Of a DNA stretch of 64,000 nucleotides, positions 26,052 through 38,205 are shown one piece after another. Numbering within the stretch: position 1 is the first letter of the stretch; each line of letters starts with the position of its first letter. The DNA is from Tetrahymena thermophila SB210 (lineage: Eukaryota; Ciliophora; Oligohymenophorea; Hymenostomatida; Tetrahymenidae): NCBI RefSeq assembly GCF_000189635.1, contig NW_002476438.1, positions 434,001-498,000 of the forward strand, given 5' to 3'. A program made the position numbers and the translations under genes. The notes under the pieces were generated by a model, which made no database searches, was not told the origin of the DNA, and saw only the letters and a list, made by a program, of their open reading frames with translations.

Positions 26052-27902
26052 TTATGAGTTTTTTACTTATAAATTTATTTTTAATATCTTATTGATAATG
26101 TATTATCTGATAAGTTAATTTTTTTAAATTCTTACTTAATTAAATCTTTATATCTTTTTTCTTGTTTTAGGCAGCAATTTAAAATTTCCTTTTCAAAAAT
26201 GAATAAGCTAGCTAAGTAGTAGCTATTATTTTTAAGGCAATACCTTCTATTGCATTCACAAAGCAAGCACATCCATAAAGAATAAAGAATGCATCAGTGT
26301 CAATGTATTAAATATTATGAATGAACAGTTTTATGTGTGAGTTTTAAACAAAATATTATAAATCGATTCTTTCCATTTTGTCTATTACCCTAAATTTTTG
26401 CTTTAATATTAAATTCTTTCAAAATAAACATTTTTAATGCATTCTGACAATATTAAAATTAATTCTTTTAGGCTTTAAAATTCTTTGTTTGCTGAACATT
26501 TGAGCAAAGTTTACATAGATTAACAGCATAATTAAAATATTTGATGTACTGTTTACTATGAAGTTCCTCATAAATATAAAATTAAAATCTTATAAAATTT
26601 AAAAAAAGACCAATGATTTTTGTATATTCTGAGCAGAAATAATTTGTGCTTTATATAGAAAAATTGTAAATTAAATTATTGAAATATAAATTTGAAGAAT
26701 TTTATTTATAAATATGGATAAATTCAAAATTTTTAAATATTCTTTACTACTCCTTAATATTAAAAAATTAAAAAGCTAAATCAAAAGATTTATTTTATTA
26801 CTTTTTATTTAAGAAAAGTCTTAAAAAACATTTTTTATCAAAGATAATTTTGTTTGTAAATTATTAGTGAGTTTTAAATGAGCCATTAGTTAGACAAATT
26901 TCAAAAATGGAAACTAAAATTTTTAAGATGTATTTTTTATTAGAATTATAATATTTAAAAAATCAATTAATTTAATTAATATATTTTAGAGATTTAATTG
27001 ACAACTTATTTCCTTTTAAAATTAATGAAAAATAGAAATAAATTTCATTTTTAATAGGGAATATAATTAACATTCATTTATTTTCCTCTTTTCATTTAAG
27101 AATGAATACTAAAATTTGTATTAAAAAATGTGTTTTATATAAACTAAAGGTTTTAATTATTTTATTCTAAAAATGTCTAATTATAATTTAAAATAAACAT
27201 ATTTTTTAAGAGGATTAAAGAATAATTAATATAAAAAAAGAATATTATTCAAATTTGTCAATAATTTTAAGTAAAGCAGAAAAATTTATTTTAAATGAAA
27301 ACTCAATTTTTTATTATTTACAATATTTATTTATTATATAAATCAAAAACATAAATTTCTTAAATATTCGTTTATTTATTTATATATTTAATATAGGAGA
27401 ATTTTTGATGTAACTCTTCTTACTCATTAATTTTATATTTATTTATTTATTTAGTTATAATTAATTAATTAATATTATATTTTTTATTCACAATTTTATT
27501 TTTCTAATAAAAACTTAGTTAATTGTAATTAAAGCAAACTAATTCATTGATTCATTCGTAGTATTCACTTTATCTTTCATTAGTTATTTGTTAAGAATTA
27601 ATAAAAAAATAATTTTTAACTTAGTTTTTAGTCTGATTTATTTTGTTTGTTTGCATAAATAAATTAATATTAGTTTCTAAAAGATTTTTTTTATTGGACA
27701 CATTATTTTTTATAATTAAAAAAAGGTATAAATGCCTATTTTTATTGATAGCTCAATTGATTTATTCGTTCATTCCTATGATCAGGAATCGAAAATTGGA
27801 AAGGGAAAATGCAATTTGTTTATTTGCCGGTTAATTTTTAATATTGATAGTGAAGGTAATCGACAAATATCCTAAATATTTATTTATTTATCATTTATTC
27901 AT
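26052..27902. other. Intergenic, no gene seen
   Basis: Upstream of SKP1 and downstream of the Asn/Gln-rich gene. Near-uniform low G+C, many TTTA runs. Short frames on the plus strand (for example 27643-27834) have noncoding composition. Confidence 0.55.
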
Positions 27903-28781
27903 TCATATATTTATATCATTTAAACTTTTTTTTGTAGGATTGTAAAAGCTACTACTATAGTTAGCGCTAAGCATGCTATTTTAAACTTAATTTTAATTTG
28001 TTTAACTCGAATAACTAAAGCTGCTATTTACATTTGCACTTTTAACATTGTTTGAAAATCCTTGCAAGCTACTATTTAATTAAAACTATTTTTTCTTTTT
28101 TTATTATTCAGCATATGAATATTCTTTAACTTATACTGCATTTGAATGAGATTTCTTGTGCTGAATACTTCTTTTACATTTATTTTAAAAGAAATTGTTA
28201 TTATTATTGCTATTGTTGCTGTTTAAATTTTAAGTTGATTGAGGATGCACTAAAAAGGCAGATATTTCATCATCATTAATTGGCATATTCAAACTTTCAT
28301 CATTTTTAAAATGTCTATTATTTATAGAAGTAGGAGGTATGTTAGTGCTTTATGTTGATATATTGTGTCGAATTTAGCTACTCTGTGATATTGTTTTAAG
28401 TACTTAATCACCTTTAACTCTTTCATTAAATTACTATTGTTCAGGAAATAACTTTGGGTATTCTTTCTAGTTGATTTTCATTTATGACCTAATCAGGTGA
28501 ATGTCTATCATATTTTATGAAATATTTTGCTTTTAATTAGACGTCTTATGCGATTTACTGCCTAATTAAAAAGAAGAAGGCTCGTTTACTTAATTATCAA
28601 CATTTGAAATCTATGAGTTAAACTCTTATGAAATTTTCTCTTGCAATATTTGACTGAGCGAGCTTTAAAATGAGAGCATAATTTTCTGCTCTATCCATTT
28701 CTATTGCTTTTTAATATCTTAATCTGAAATATTGAATTCTTTTAAATATGAAGGTATCTGCTATATAAATTATTTATTCAT
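27903..28781 (-). CDS. Asn/Gln/Ser-rich protein, unknown
   Basis: Uninterrupted frame of 293 codons from ATG at 28781 to TGA at 27903, with about 40 TAA/TAG codons read as Gln, so it is invisible under the standard code. The N-terminal 70 residues form an amphipathic, helix-prone segment (QDIKKQQKWIEQKI, SLSQILQEKISQEF). The rest is low complexity and rich in Asn, Gln, Ser and Lys, with a run of Asn near the middle. No domain, signal peptide or membrane segment. A frame this long without TGA is unlikely by chance and the composition matches other Tetrahymena hypothetical proteins. Function unknown. Confidence 0.6.
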
Positions 28782-30171
28782 TCCTGCTTCAAAATTTCTT
28801 TATTTCTAACTTGTCCTAGCAGTTAATTTCAATATAAACAAAAAACAAATAAATATATTTGCTTGGTTATTTGTTTTATTTGATTTAATTATTTATTTAT
28901 TTTTTGTTTGTTTGATTGTTTAATATCAAGCAAATACTAACTTTCTTACTTTCTTTCTTCTTTTTGTATTTAAAATTTTTATTCAATTAAATACTAAATA
29001 ATAATCTAAGTAATTTAATCAAAGATTCTATTCAATTCAATTCTTTTGATTAATGAGTATTTGTTTTTATAGATAGATTTTGTTATTACATTTAATTAAT
29101 ATGATTCATTGACTTCACTTTTGCAGTAAAAATTTTTAAATTCAAATCTTGTCCCTTATTTGAGATTTAACAATCAGTAATTCTTAAAAATTTTTTATGT
29201 AATTAGAGAAATCTTTTTTTTTTCAGTCAATCAATCAGTTAAAGTTATCTTTCTAAAATTTTAAAACATTGAATGTAGATTTTGCTGTTTTACAATAATA
29301 TATTTTCTGTCAAGTTAAATAGCATTTAATAATTTACTTATCAAATTCAAATCACATTTATTTTTGAGTTAATTTAATATTCAAAATATTTTCTCTTTTG
29401 AATCAAATTTTATTTTTGGATTTTCTAAAAAAATAATCTAAATTAACCATAAGTTAAAGAACAGATTAAGAATTATTTTCATGCAATAATAGAATGCTAA
29501 ATAGATATTTATTTAATTTTTATCTTTCATATTTTTTATTAAAAATTAATATTTCTATTAAAGAATCGAAGAAATTTTATATGTGTATGAAATAATCTGA
29601 GTTTTAATTAAGTTAAAACAAGAAACTTAGAATTATTTTAATAAAATTAATGAATGAATCATAACTAATTAATATTTTTTGTTATGATTTAACATTTATA
29701 TCTTAATTTATTATAATTTTTCATTTTATAAATATATTTATTAATATTTAAGCTGGGACATCATTAAACCTATCCAAGTATTGTTTAAATATTATTTTAC
29801 TTTGCCAAAGCTCTTTTTTTGAAGTGTTGCAGTATAAATAAGTTGTATTAGAATTAATTTTAAAAATAAATTGTGTTTTTTTGATTATTTTTATAAAATC
29901 ATATACATTAAAATTATCTTAAAAGAACATAAAAGTTATATTCAAAAACAAAAAATTAATTATTTACATATTAATTTAATATTTATTAGATAGTTCTTCT
30001 CAATTTTATGTTTTATTTTTTACAATAAATAACTTAGTAGAATATACTAACATATAAAATACATATATATAATGAGCTTGATGGCTCACCAAACCGATTT
30101 TTATTTAATTAATATGCCTAGATTTATTAAAAAATTACTTTTGATTTTCTGAAAAAAATTATGCAAATTGC
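28782..30171. other. Intergenic, no gene seen
   Basis: Very AT-rich 1.4 kb with poly-T tracts and TTTG/TTTA microsatellite patches near 28830-28925. The first part is upstream of the minus-strand Asn/Gln-rich gene. No supported gene. Confidence 0.55.
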
Positions 30172-31193
30172 TCATTCAAGGAATGCTTTAGACATTAATC
30201 TATTTTTTTTAGGAATATTATAAGTAAATTGAAAGAAATTCAAATGAACTTACTAGATATCAACAGGGAAACAATAATTAATAATTTTTTCTCTTTCAAA
30301 TTCTGCTTCTTTGTCAGGAAGAGGTGGTATGTTGTTAAAAATACTTTCACTATCTAATTAATAATTAGAATTTTAAATAAAAATATTCAGTGGTTAATTT
30401 TAAAGCTAAAGTAGATCAATCATAAAATTAGTTACTTCTAAAGTCTGCATATAAGTTGCCTGAAAAAAAACCTATTTTTATGTTTTAAAAGCTAAGTAAA
30501 AATCATAAATTCCTTAATATTTTACCTAAAAACACTAAAATGACTTTTGATTGATGAGAACCCTTAGCTATATTCAATAAAAACATAGTTGCAACTGATA
30601 ATCCAAAGAATGTTGCAAGAGATGGACCTTTATACTCCCATTTTACCTTGAAAAATAAATAAAAGAGCAGAATAAATTTCTTTAAAAATTCAAATAATCT
30701 CTAATTTATTACTTTCCTAATTATTTTTTTTGTTTATTCTTTTTCATCAGTTGTTGGAGGATAATTGCTATATTTTTTCCAAAATTCCATTTTTCTTCTT
30801 TAGCATTTTTTAACAATTTCTGAATATTTGCTGTACCCATCAATACCTTTAGTCTCGCTTAAATGCTATCTTGCCCAATAAAAGTAATTTGGAAAAGCCT
30901 ATTCTAATTAAAAGAGAAATTTATCAAGCGTTATTTAATGAAATTACTTTCAATCCTCATAAAAGATAGTTTTTAAAAATAAATTTACCTTCTTTCAAAG
31001 TGTTGGTAAATAAAACATCTCTATATTCATCATCTTATTCTAAAGGTGGTATTTTTTAATTAATCCTGTTCAACATATCAACTTACAACTTTAAGACAGA
31101 AAAAGTCTACATTTGCTTGTAATAATATTCTTTTTTCCATCTATCATCTAAGATTTTTTCGATTTCAAAAGGGTTAAACTTCTCTTCGTCCAT
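30172..31193 (-). CDS. Single-pass membrane protein, unknown (possible mitochondrial subunit)
   Basis: Exons (minus strand) 31193-30989, 30903-30713, 30646-30526, 30459-30436 and 30353-30172; 240 residues, one exon only 24 nt, all phases consistent. N terminus is charged (MDEEKFNPFEIEKILDDRW). Residues about 69-130 are aromatic and basic (AFPNYFYWARQHL, KKCQRRKMEFWKKY). One membrane segment follows at about 140-158 (PSLATFFGLSVATMFLLNI). The C terminus is hydrophilic, with an acidic PLPDKEAEFEREK stretch. A single membrane helix with basic aromatic flanks is the layout of many accessory subunits of respiratory complexes, but no named family is recognised, so that role is only a guess. A bidirectional upstream region is shared with the PX-WD40 gene. 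Confidence 0.65.
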
Positions 31194-32418
31194 TTATCTT
31201 TAATTAAATTTCTTTTTTTCTACTTTTGTAATTTGTAATTTTCAGAAAAATCAAGAACTAGCTAGTTACTTACTTCAAAGATATCTTCTTTTCCAAATAA
31301 AATAGAAGTTTTCTAATAATCTAAATATATTATTAAATTAATTAATTAAATAATTAATTCTTTTTACATTTCCGCTCTTTCAATAATCAATCTAAATATT
31401 TTTAAGCAAAATTATTTTATTAAGAAAACATTTAATTATTTTTATCTTAATTAGATTGATAGCAGTGCAATTTCTCTCCTAAGCATGCTAGTTTTTAAAA
31501 TATTAAATTTTGATTTGATTAATTTATTAAAAATATAAAATAATTTATTTATCCTTAAAATATTTGCAGAATTCTTTGAGGAAGATATTTATTTTTGGCA
31601 TAAGTATTTTCCATATTCTATCTTTAATTAAAATGTTAGGGAATTCCTATATTTAAGTTAATTATTCAAAAATATTATTCATATATGTACTAGCCTTTAT
31701 ATTTCAAATAAATAAAATGTTATTATAATATTGAACATATTCCTTTAAAGTAAATTAAATAAATATAATAAAATATGATAAATGTAAAATTTATACATTA
31801 TTTCCATTTTTATATTAATATATTTTGATAATTTTTTATGTTTGAATTAACAATTAGCTTATGTTAAAAATAAAATGGATAATATGTTAATGAAATTAGT
31901 AAGTATTGATAGCAGATTTTAAACATTTTTTAATATAAAAGAATCTGATGATGATAAAATATAAAAAATAAATTAGAATCTATTAAAGACTTTGAATTTT
32001 TTTATATAAAAAATAATCAGAATTCCTAAAATTTTTGATTAGATAGATAGATACTAGGCAGACTGACATGTAAAAAATAATTAGATAATGAATGAGTTCT
32101 AAAGATTTGCTATAAAAAGTTTTTTTCTGTCAAAACGATCCCTTTATTAATAAATAAGAAGATGAGTATCTATCTATTTATTTATGAAATTAAAGAATCA
32201 ATCTGAGAGGCTAGTTAGTTAGTTAGATGGAATATTTACAAAGTAAAAAAAGTTGGCAATTTATTATACATATATATATATAAAAGCTTCAAACACGCAT
32301 GCATGCACGCATCCAAACAAAAATTATAAAAAAATCAATCAAAAATAAAATCAACTTTAATTTAGAAGAGAAAATAAAAGATTTATTAATAGGAATATTA
32401 AAGGATAATTTTTAGCTT
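31194..32418. other. Divergent intergenic region
   Basis: Promoter-bearing interval between two divergent genes. Holds GATA repeats near 32041-32052, a TTAG run near 32214-32226, an alternating TA tract at 32269-32282 and the alternating purine-pyrimidine string CGCATGCATGCACGCATC at about 32297-32313. No gene seen. Confidence 0.6.
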
Positions 32419-34939
32419 AATGAACAATACTTTGACAGCAATAACAGTAAAAATATAATAAATTACTTGAAAAAAAAATATTCTATTCTTTTAATGCAAT
32501 TTAAACCAAACAATTTCACTTATTATGATATAGGCCTCAATCATTGAGTGGAAATTCAGTGAAATTGATAATACAAAAATTATTTACATTATTGAAGTTG
32601 AAAAAAGAGGTTAAAATAAATGGACTTTGAAAAAGCGTTATAAAGAATTTGATGAGCTCAATAAAAACCTCAAAAAGCTTTATGCAAATCTTCCACCTAT
32701 TCCTGGTAAGACTCTTTTTGCAGTCAAAGATCCTGCTGAACTTGAAAAGAGAAAATAAGGACTTGATAATTACTTGAAGGTGATTTTATTTTATTAAATA
32801 AACTTTAATAAAGTAGGGTTAAGCAAGCATTTCTTTTTAAAATAAATAGTAACTAATTGCTAGACCTGATGTTTATCACTCAGATTCTATGAAGCAATTT
32901 TTAGAAGTAACTTATTTTTCTCATATTTATTGATTTCTATTGGCAATCATGCAGCAGCATATAAATATACTTAGATAGAATTTATGTTGATCTGAACATA
33001 ATTCTTTCTATTAAAAGATAAAAGCTTGATAGTGCTTGATATCCAAAGCTAAAATATGAATTTCAAAGGCAAAAATTACTAAAAAGACATGAAAAACAAT
33101 AGAAAGTTAAAAAATTTATAATTTATTTGAAAATTTTAATAAATTAGCTTGATCAACATGCTTCTGATCAAATTATCAATCCCCCTAGATAGTTAGGTGA
33201 ATTGACTGGTTTTGTTCATGGTGTCAGAGATTTTTTCTATGACCCAGATTAAGGAGTACTTTTCGTTTTGTGTGGTGACATGAATGTTGCATCAAGAGTT
33301 GATGCTTATTTGACTAATATGAAAATGCCTTGGGAAAAAGAATAGCCTCAAACTTTGCTTTCTGTTGGTACTTTGGAATGTTGGCTATAAAATAATTAAG
33401 GTGGTTTGGACTTCGAAAAGGCATGGAGTATTCCATATCCTCTTTAAGCCATTTGCATGCATTGGGAACCTTCTTCTTGCATTCTCTCTGTTGGGTAAAA
33501 TTATTATATATATTATTGTGTGTTGCTTACTTAATTGCTAGCTTTCTTTATTTGTTAATTTATTAAAAAGATTTAAAGATAAAAATAAGAATTGTAATCA
33601 ATATAAAAAAAGATACTTCTGATTAAAAAATAAATATTAATTCCTATATAATTTATTAGTTTAGATGAAGGTAGAGTAAACTAAATTAGAGTAAATAAAG
33701 AAATAGCATACACTAGATATGAAAATTTAATGGAATATAACCCTCACGAATAAAGAATTATGGGTATTTATTATGACAATATCACAGATATTCTCTATAC
33801 TTGCTCTGAAGATAAATTTGTCAAAACTATTGAAAACAAGGAGTGCACAAATGGTAAAATATTTTAAATACCATTAAAATTTAGTTTTTAGAAAAGTGCA
33901 ATTCACTATTTAGATAAATTTATTTTTGCATGAATATTTATCAAAATAAGGCTGACTCTAAATATTTATGGAAATAATTAAATATCGATTAAAATTACAT
34001 TTAAATTTATAGTTATTAGACATAGTGACACTGGTCTTACTGGAATGATTGGCGATAAAGAATACAAAAGATTATTTGTTACAAACAGATCTGGTGTTGT
34101 GTACATATATAGCATCTCATCAGTAATAAATAAACAATTCGTTCATAAGATCAATAACCAAATAAAAAATTATAAAATTAAAATAGTCTGCTCCTGAATT
34201 ACTCTCTTAGGTTTATACTTAACAATAAGGTGTTATCAGAGGTTTAGCATTAGATACAGTTAAGAACTATATTATAACTGGTGGTTTTGATGATGGTGAA
34301 ATAGCTGTTATCGATATTGAAAAGCCAGGAAGAGTAAAATAATAATAATAATATATATATTAGCTAAATAATTTGTATTTTTTACTTAATTAGGAAAAAT
34401 ATGCCAAGCTATCTGCAAGTTTTGTTGGTAAAAAGAAGGTTAGATCAGTTTCTTGGTCTGGCTCCAGAGGTGAAATATATGTCGGAACTTAAGATGGTAC
34501 TATCACTATCTGGAATGCCAAAAAGGGTGTTGCTATATGTAAACTATTTTTATTTTCAATATAATTGTTAATACTATTAAATAATTAATTATAGATGTTA
34601 TGAAAGGACATTAAAATGAAATTACTAAAGTTTAATGGATTGAAAATAAAGGAGGTATTCTTCTTACAAGTGCTAAAGAAAAGTTTATTAAAGTAATAAA
34701 TTTATAAAAAAAAGCCATAGATCCTTGATATAAAAAATTAATTGATTCATTCATTTTTTAATATAAAATAGTTCTGGGCTATGCCTAAAGAATGGAGAGA
34801 TAAGCATATAGAATAAGAAGAAGAAGATAATGTTTATAAATTAACTAAAGATCAAAAAGTTTAATAAATTAAGGAAAAGCTAGGAAAAGCAGAAATAGAT
34901 TCAGATGAAGATGATTTACAAGGATGGCACAAGTATTGA
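32419..34939 (+). CDS. PX domain plus WD40-repeat protein
   Basis: Ten exons: 32419-32445, 32534-32779, 32850-32906, 33148-33494, 33660-33853, 34013-34122, 34187-34333, 34394-34538, 34595-34692 and 34772-34939; 512 residues, all phases consistent. Residues about 10-110 are a phox-homology domain with the phosphoinositide-binding signature KKRYKEFDELNKNL and the proline loop LPPIPGK. About 130-460 is a WD40 propeller (LFVLCGDMNVASRVDAYL, IITGGFDDGEIAVIDIEK, EIYVGTQDGTITIWNAKKG, then a GHQNEITKVQWI blade). The C terminus is acidic. PX domains recruit proteins to PI3P-bearing endosomes, so an endosomal scaffold is likely. The PX-then-WD40 order differs from animal WDFY1/2, where a FYVE finger sits inside the propeller. 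The 27-nt first exon is the least certain. Confidence 0.85.
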
Positions 34940-35550
34940 AAAAAGCTTGTTACTTAACTAAATAAATAAATATCATTAAAAATGTTAATAAAATTAATAA
35001 ATTAATAAAAAAATAAATAAATACCTGTTTAATGAAAAAAAAAAATGTTAGCTTGAATTCTTGATTTCATAATTTTTAAAGATAAAATATTTATTTTACA
35101 GTTTAAGTTTAATGTATTTAAGTTTAGTTGTTTAGTTTAGTTTACCCTCCTTTTATAATTTTCTTTAGTAATTGAAATTAATTAGTTAAAAAGCTAATCA
35201 GTTTTTTAATGTTTTTTCTAATTTTTTTAGTAATTAAAACAAAAAATAAATTAAATACGATTGAAATATTTTAAACAGTCAATTAAAAAGTAAAATAATC
35301 TCACAGATAGATAGACTGACATTGATATATTTATTTTGTTTAATTAAAATAACAATTTAAAAATTAGATATTTTTAATTTATATTGATCAAAATTTTTCT
35401 AATTGTGCTTATTCGTACATTAAAAATTTATTATTTTATATAGTTAATTTATTAATTTATTATGAAAATTCAGATATATGACGAATTGACTACATTTATT
35501 TTAAAAATGATTATTATCATAATTTATTAGATTGTTATTAAATTAGTTTT
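34940..35550. other. Convergent intergenic region
   Basis: 3' flanks of the PX-WD40 and histidine phosphatase genes; AT-rich with an AAAT stretch just after 34950. Nothing else seen. Confidence 0.6.
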
Positions 35551-36429
35551 TCATTAAGTTTTCATGTTTTATGAGATAGAATGAGATAAAAATGGCTTTA
35601 AAATCTAGTGAGTAAGCTAATGAATCTAAGCGTTTTTAATTCCAGAACCTGGATAGAATTTACTTCTCATGGTTATTCTTTTGAATACACTAGAGTGACT
35701 GACTATGCATATATTCTCATCTTCTGAAAGCAAAGCAAATAAAAAGAAAATAAGCAATCTTCTTTCTAATTGTTAAATTGTCTCATCTTCTATTTGAAAT
35801 TTTGTCTGACCAGATTTTTAATAATCTTTAAAGCTCCACCAATCATCTTTTTATACTAGTTCTCCATCAATATGCCAATTTTAAAATAAATTTTATCTAA
35901 CATAATTTAAATCCCTTCCAATATTTGCAGCAGATCCAAATCTTTCTTTCACATAATGACAGCCTATCACTCTAGAGTGACTAAAATTATTTATCAGCTA
36001 TTAATTTTCTTATGTTGCTGTATATCCAAAAGTCTCACAAGTTCTAGTCATAGGAGACACATAGACAACATCAAATTTTATATCCTTAAGATCTGATTAC
36101 ATTTTTTATTACAAGCTTTTACATTAATCTTTACCTTTCTAAGTTATCTCAGGATCTATATTTGCCTCTATTTTTTGATATCTAAATGACATATTAAAAA
36201 GAGATTTTTTTTTCCAATGATTATATTTTGATTCAGCATGTCTTATAAAGTAGATTTTTTTGGTCTCAGCTAACTTCATAATGTATTCGATAAAGTTCTT
36301 AATATCTGTTCCTAGCTCTTTTGATAATAATTTTAGAAATTGCGAATTATTTATGTCATAATGATCTTCTTCTTTAATTTTTTTAAGCAAAATATCATAA
36401 ATTTGTTTATAGTGAATTTGTTTTTCCAT
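35551..36429 (-). CDS. Histidine phosphatase (phosphoglycerate-mutase-like) superfamily protein
   Basis: Single exon, 292 residues, ATG at 36429 and TGA at 35551. A 55-residue helical N-terminal extension is followed by the catalytic strand IYFIRHAESKYN, the RHG motif with nucleophilic His64. Further landmarks are FDVVYVSPMTRTCET (the S-P-x-x-R-x-x-x-T helix), an acidic/basic KERFGSAANIGRD loop, and the second catalytic histidine in CIVSHSS (about His245). The order is right for branch 1 enzymes. Substrate cannot be told: family members act on sugar phosphates, phosphoproteins or other phosphoesters. No signal peptide. The frame contains many TAA/TAG codons, so only its first third is open under the standard code. 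Confidence 0.88.
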
Positions 36430-36910
36430 TTTTTTAGTTTTTTTATAATTTAAAAAAATTGAATTTTTATTTATTCAAAAAAATTATAATAAAAACTCAT
36501 TTGGCTTTCTTTTTTAATATAAGAAAAAATAACTTCTTATAAATTATTTCTTCTATTACAACTATAATTTTATTTTTTTTAAAGTTGCTTATATAAGAAT
36601 TTGACTAATAAATCCTCTTTTATTGTAGCTATTAGTTTATTTTTCTATATTATACTTCTGTTTATCAAATAAGATTAAAGCGTTATTATAGAGTTGCATT
36701 TTTATTTTTCTACATCATTTTATGCTTGTTTGCAAATTCGATTTTAAGAGTTAATTTATAAAAATTTTATGTAAGTAAGTTAGTTATTAAATAAATAATA
36801 TTATTTTTTATAAAATATAATTAATTTGTTTTCAAAAAATATATGATTTCATTTAAATCATAAAATCAACAAGAACAATCAAGAATAAATAAGATTATTT
36901 TGTTCGTAAA
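36430..36910. other. Short divergent promoter region
   Basis: 481 bp between two divergent genes, very AT-rich with T-runs. It must carry both promoters; no distinct element recognised. Confidence 0.6.
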
Positions 36911-37408
36911 ATGAATCCCTACCAGTTCGTTTTATTGTCTTTTAGTAGAATTTTAAACAAACCAATAAATTATTTATCAGGACACTTAATCAATTACCTT
37001 AACAACCACCACAATTTGAGAAAAAAAGTAACCTACCTTGGAAAAGTAGTTATCCATAATGAAGAGTAAAATATAATCGACAAAGCTCAAAGAAAAGCAT
37101 TCAAAAAATATTATAGTTGTAACAGCAAGCATCTGCATAAAGGAGCATAGAGCTGTATAGAACTAGGAATAGTTATAGCAATAGGAATAATTCCAGCGTA
37201 CATTTATTTAAAAAAATTATTTTCTAAAAATCATACTCGAATGGATGAAGAAATAGAAATCGCTGAAAATATCTTAAAAGATATTGATCAAAAGCTCAAT
37301 AAATAAATAGAAAGTTCAAAAAACCTAATATCAATTTAATAGTAGATGTAAAAAAGTATAATTTAATATGACTTACTTCAATCTTGTATCCAAAAAAATC
37401 AAAAGTGA
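36911..37408 (+). CDS. Small single-pass membrane protein, unknown
   Basis: Single exon, 165 residues, ATG 36911 to TGA 37406. Basic N-terminal half with His/Asn clusters (GHLINYLNNHHNLRKK), then a KAQRKAFKKYYSCNSKHLHKG stretch. One membrane helix follows at about residues 92-108 (ELGIVIAIGIIPAYIYL). A hydrophilic coiled-coil-like C terminus reads EIEIAENILKDIDQKL. The basic N terminus without a cleavable signal would suit an organellar membrane protein, but this is inference. No family recognised. Confidence 0.6.
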
Positions 37409-38205
37409 TAAATTAATTTTGTAAATAGAATCTATCCATTCGTTCATTTATTGTTTGTAACAAACTTTTATTCATTTCTTTAAAACTCTTAAATTAATTA
37501 TAGTTTTTGAGCAAGAAAAATCCTTTATAAAACAAACATACATTTATGTTTAAATAGAAGCATTACAAAGTTTTTAATTGATTTTTATTAACTTAGACTA
37601 TATTACTTACTTGCTTTCTAAATAGCTACTTAAAAAGAATTTATTTTTTTTTAAATAAGATAATAAAGATAAAAAATTGAAAAAGGTATTTTACGATTTA
37701 ATTACTGTAAAATAATTATTAAATTTGAAATATATTTATTTTATCTGATTGTCTTTAGCAAATTAAATAATTTTAAATTTAATAAAATTTGAAAAATATT
37801 TATAAAAACTAACTAAAATAAAATAACTGATGAGAAATATCAAAATGTAAAATTATTTTTGAATTAAATTTAAATAAAAATGATCTATCCTTCTTAACTT
37901 TTACAAATAATCAGAAAAATGATTATAAATAGTTTTTTTCTATTTAAATATGAAATATTTTTATTATAATTAATTAGTGTTGTTCCCTTATTTTTAAGTT
38001 AATTCATTTCTTCTTAATAAATAAATAATAGATATGAAATTAATTATCAACTTAAATTTAAATTGAGAAATTGTGCTTTTAAAACTCAAATCTAATATAA
38101 ATTTATTTTATTTATATATTAAATTATTTAATTTAGGCATTAAATTAATAATCCTAAGTATTTTATATTTTTAATTTATAAATATTTATTTATTTATCAA
38201 GTCGG
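37409..38205. other. Convergent intergenic region
   Basis: About 800 bp of very AT-rich DNA between convergent 3' ends. No gene seen. Confidence 0.6.
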
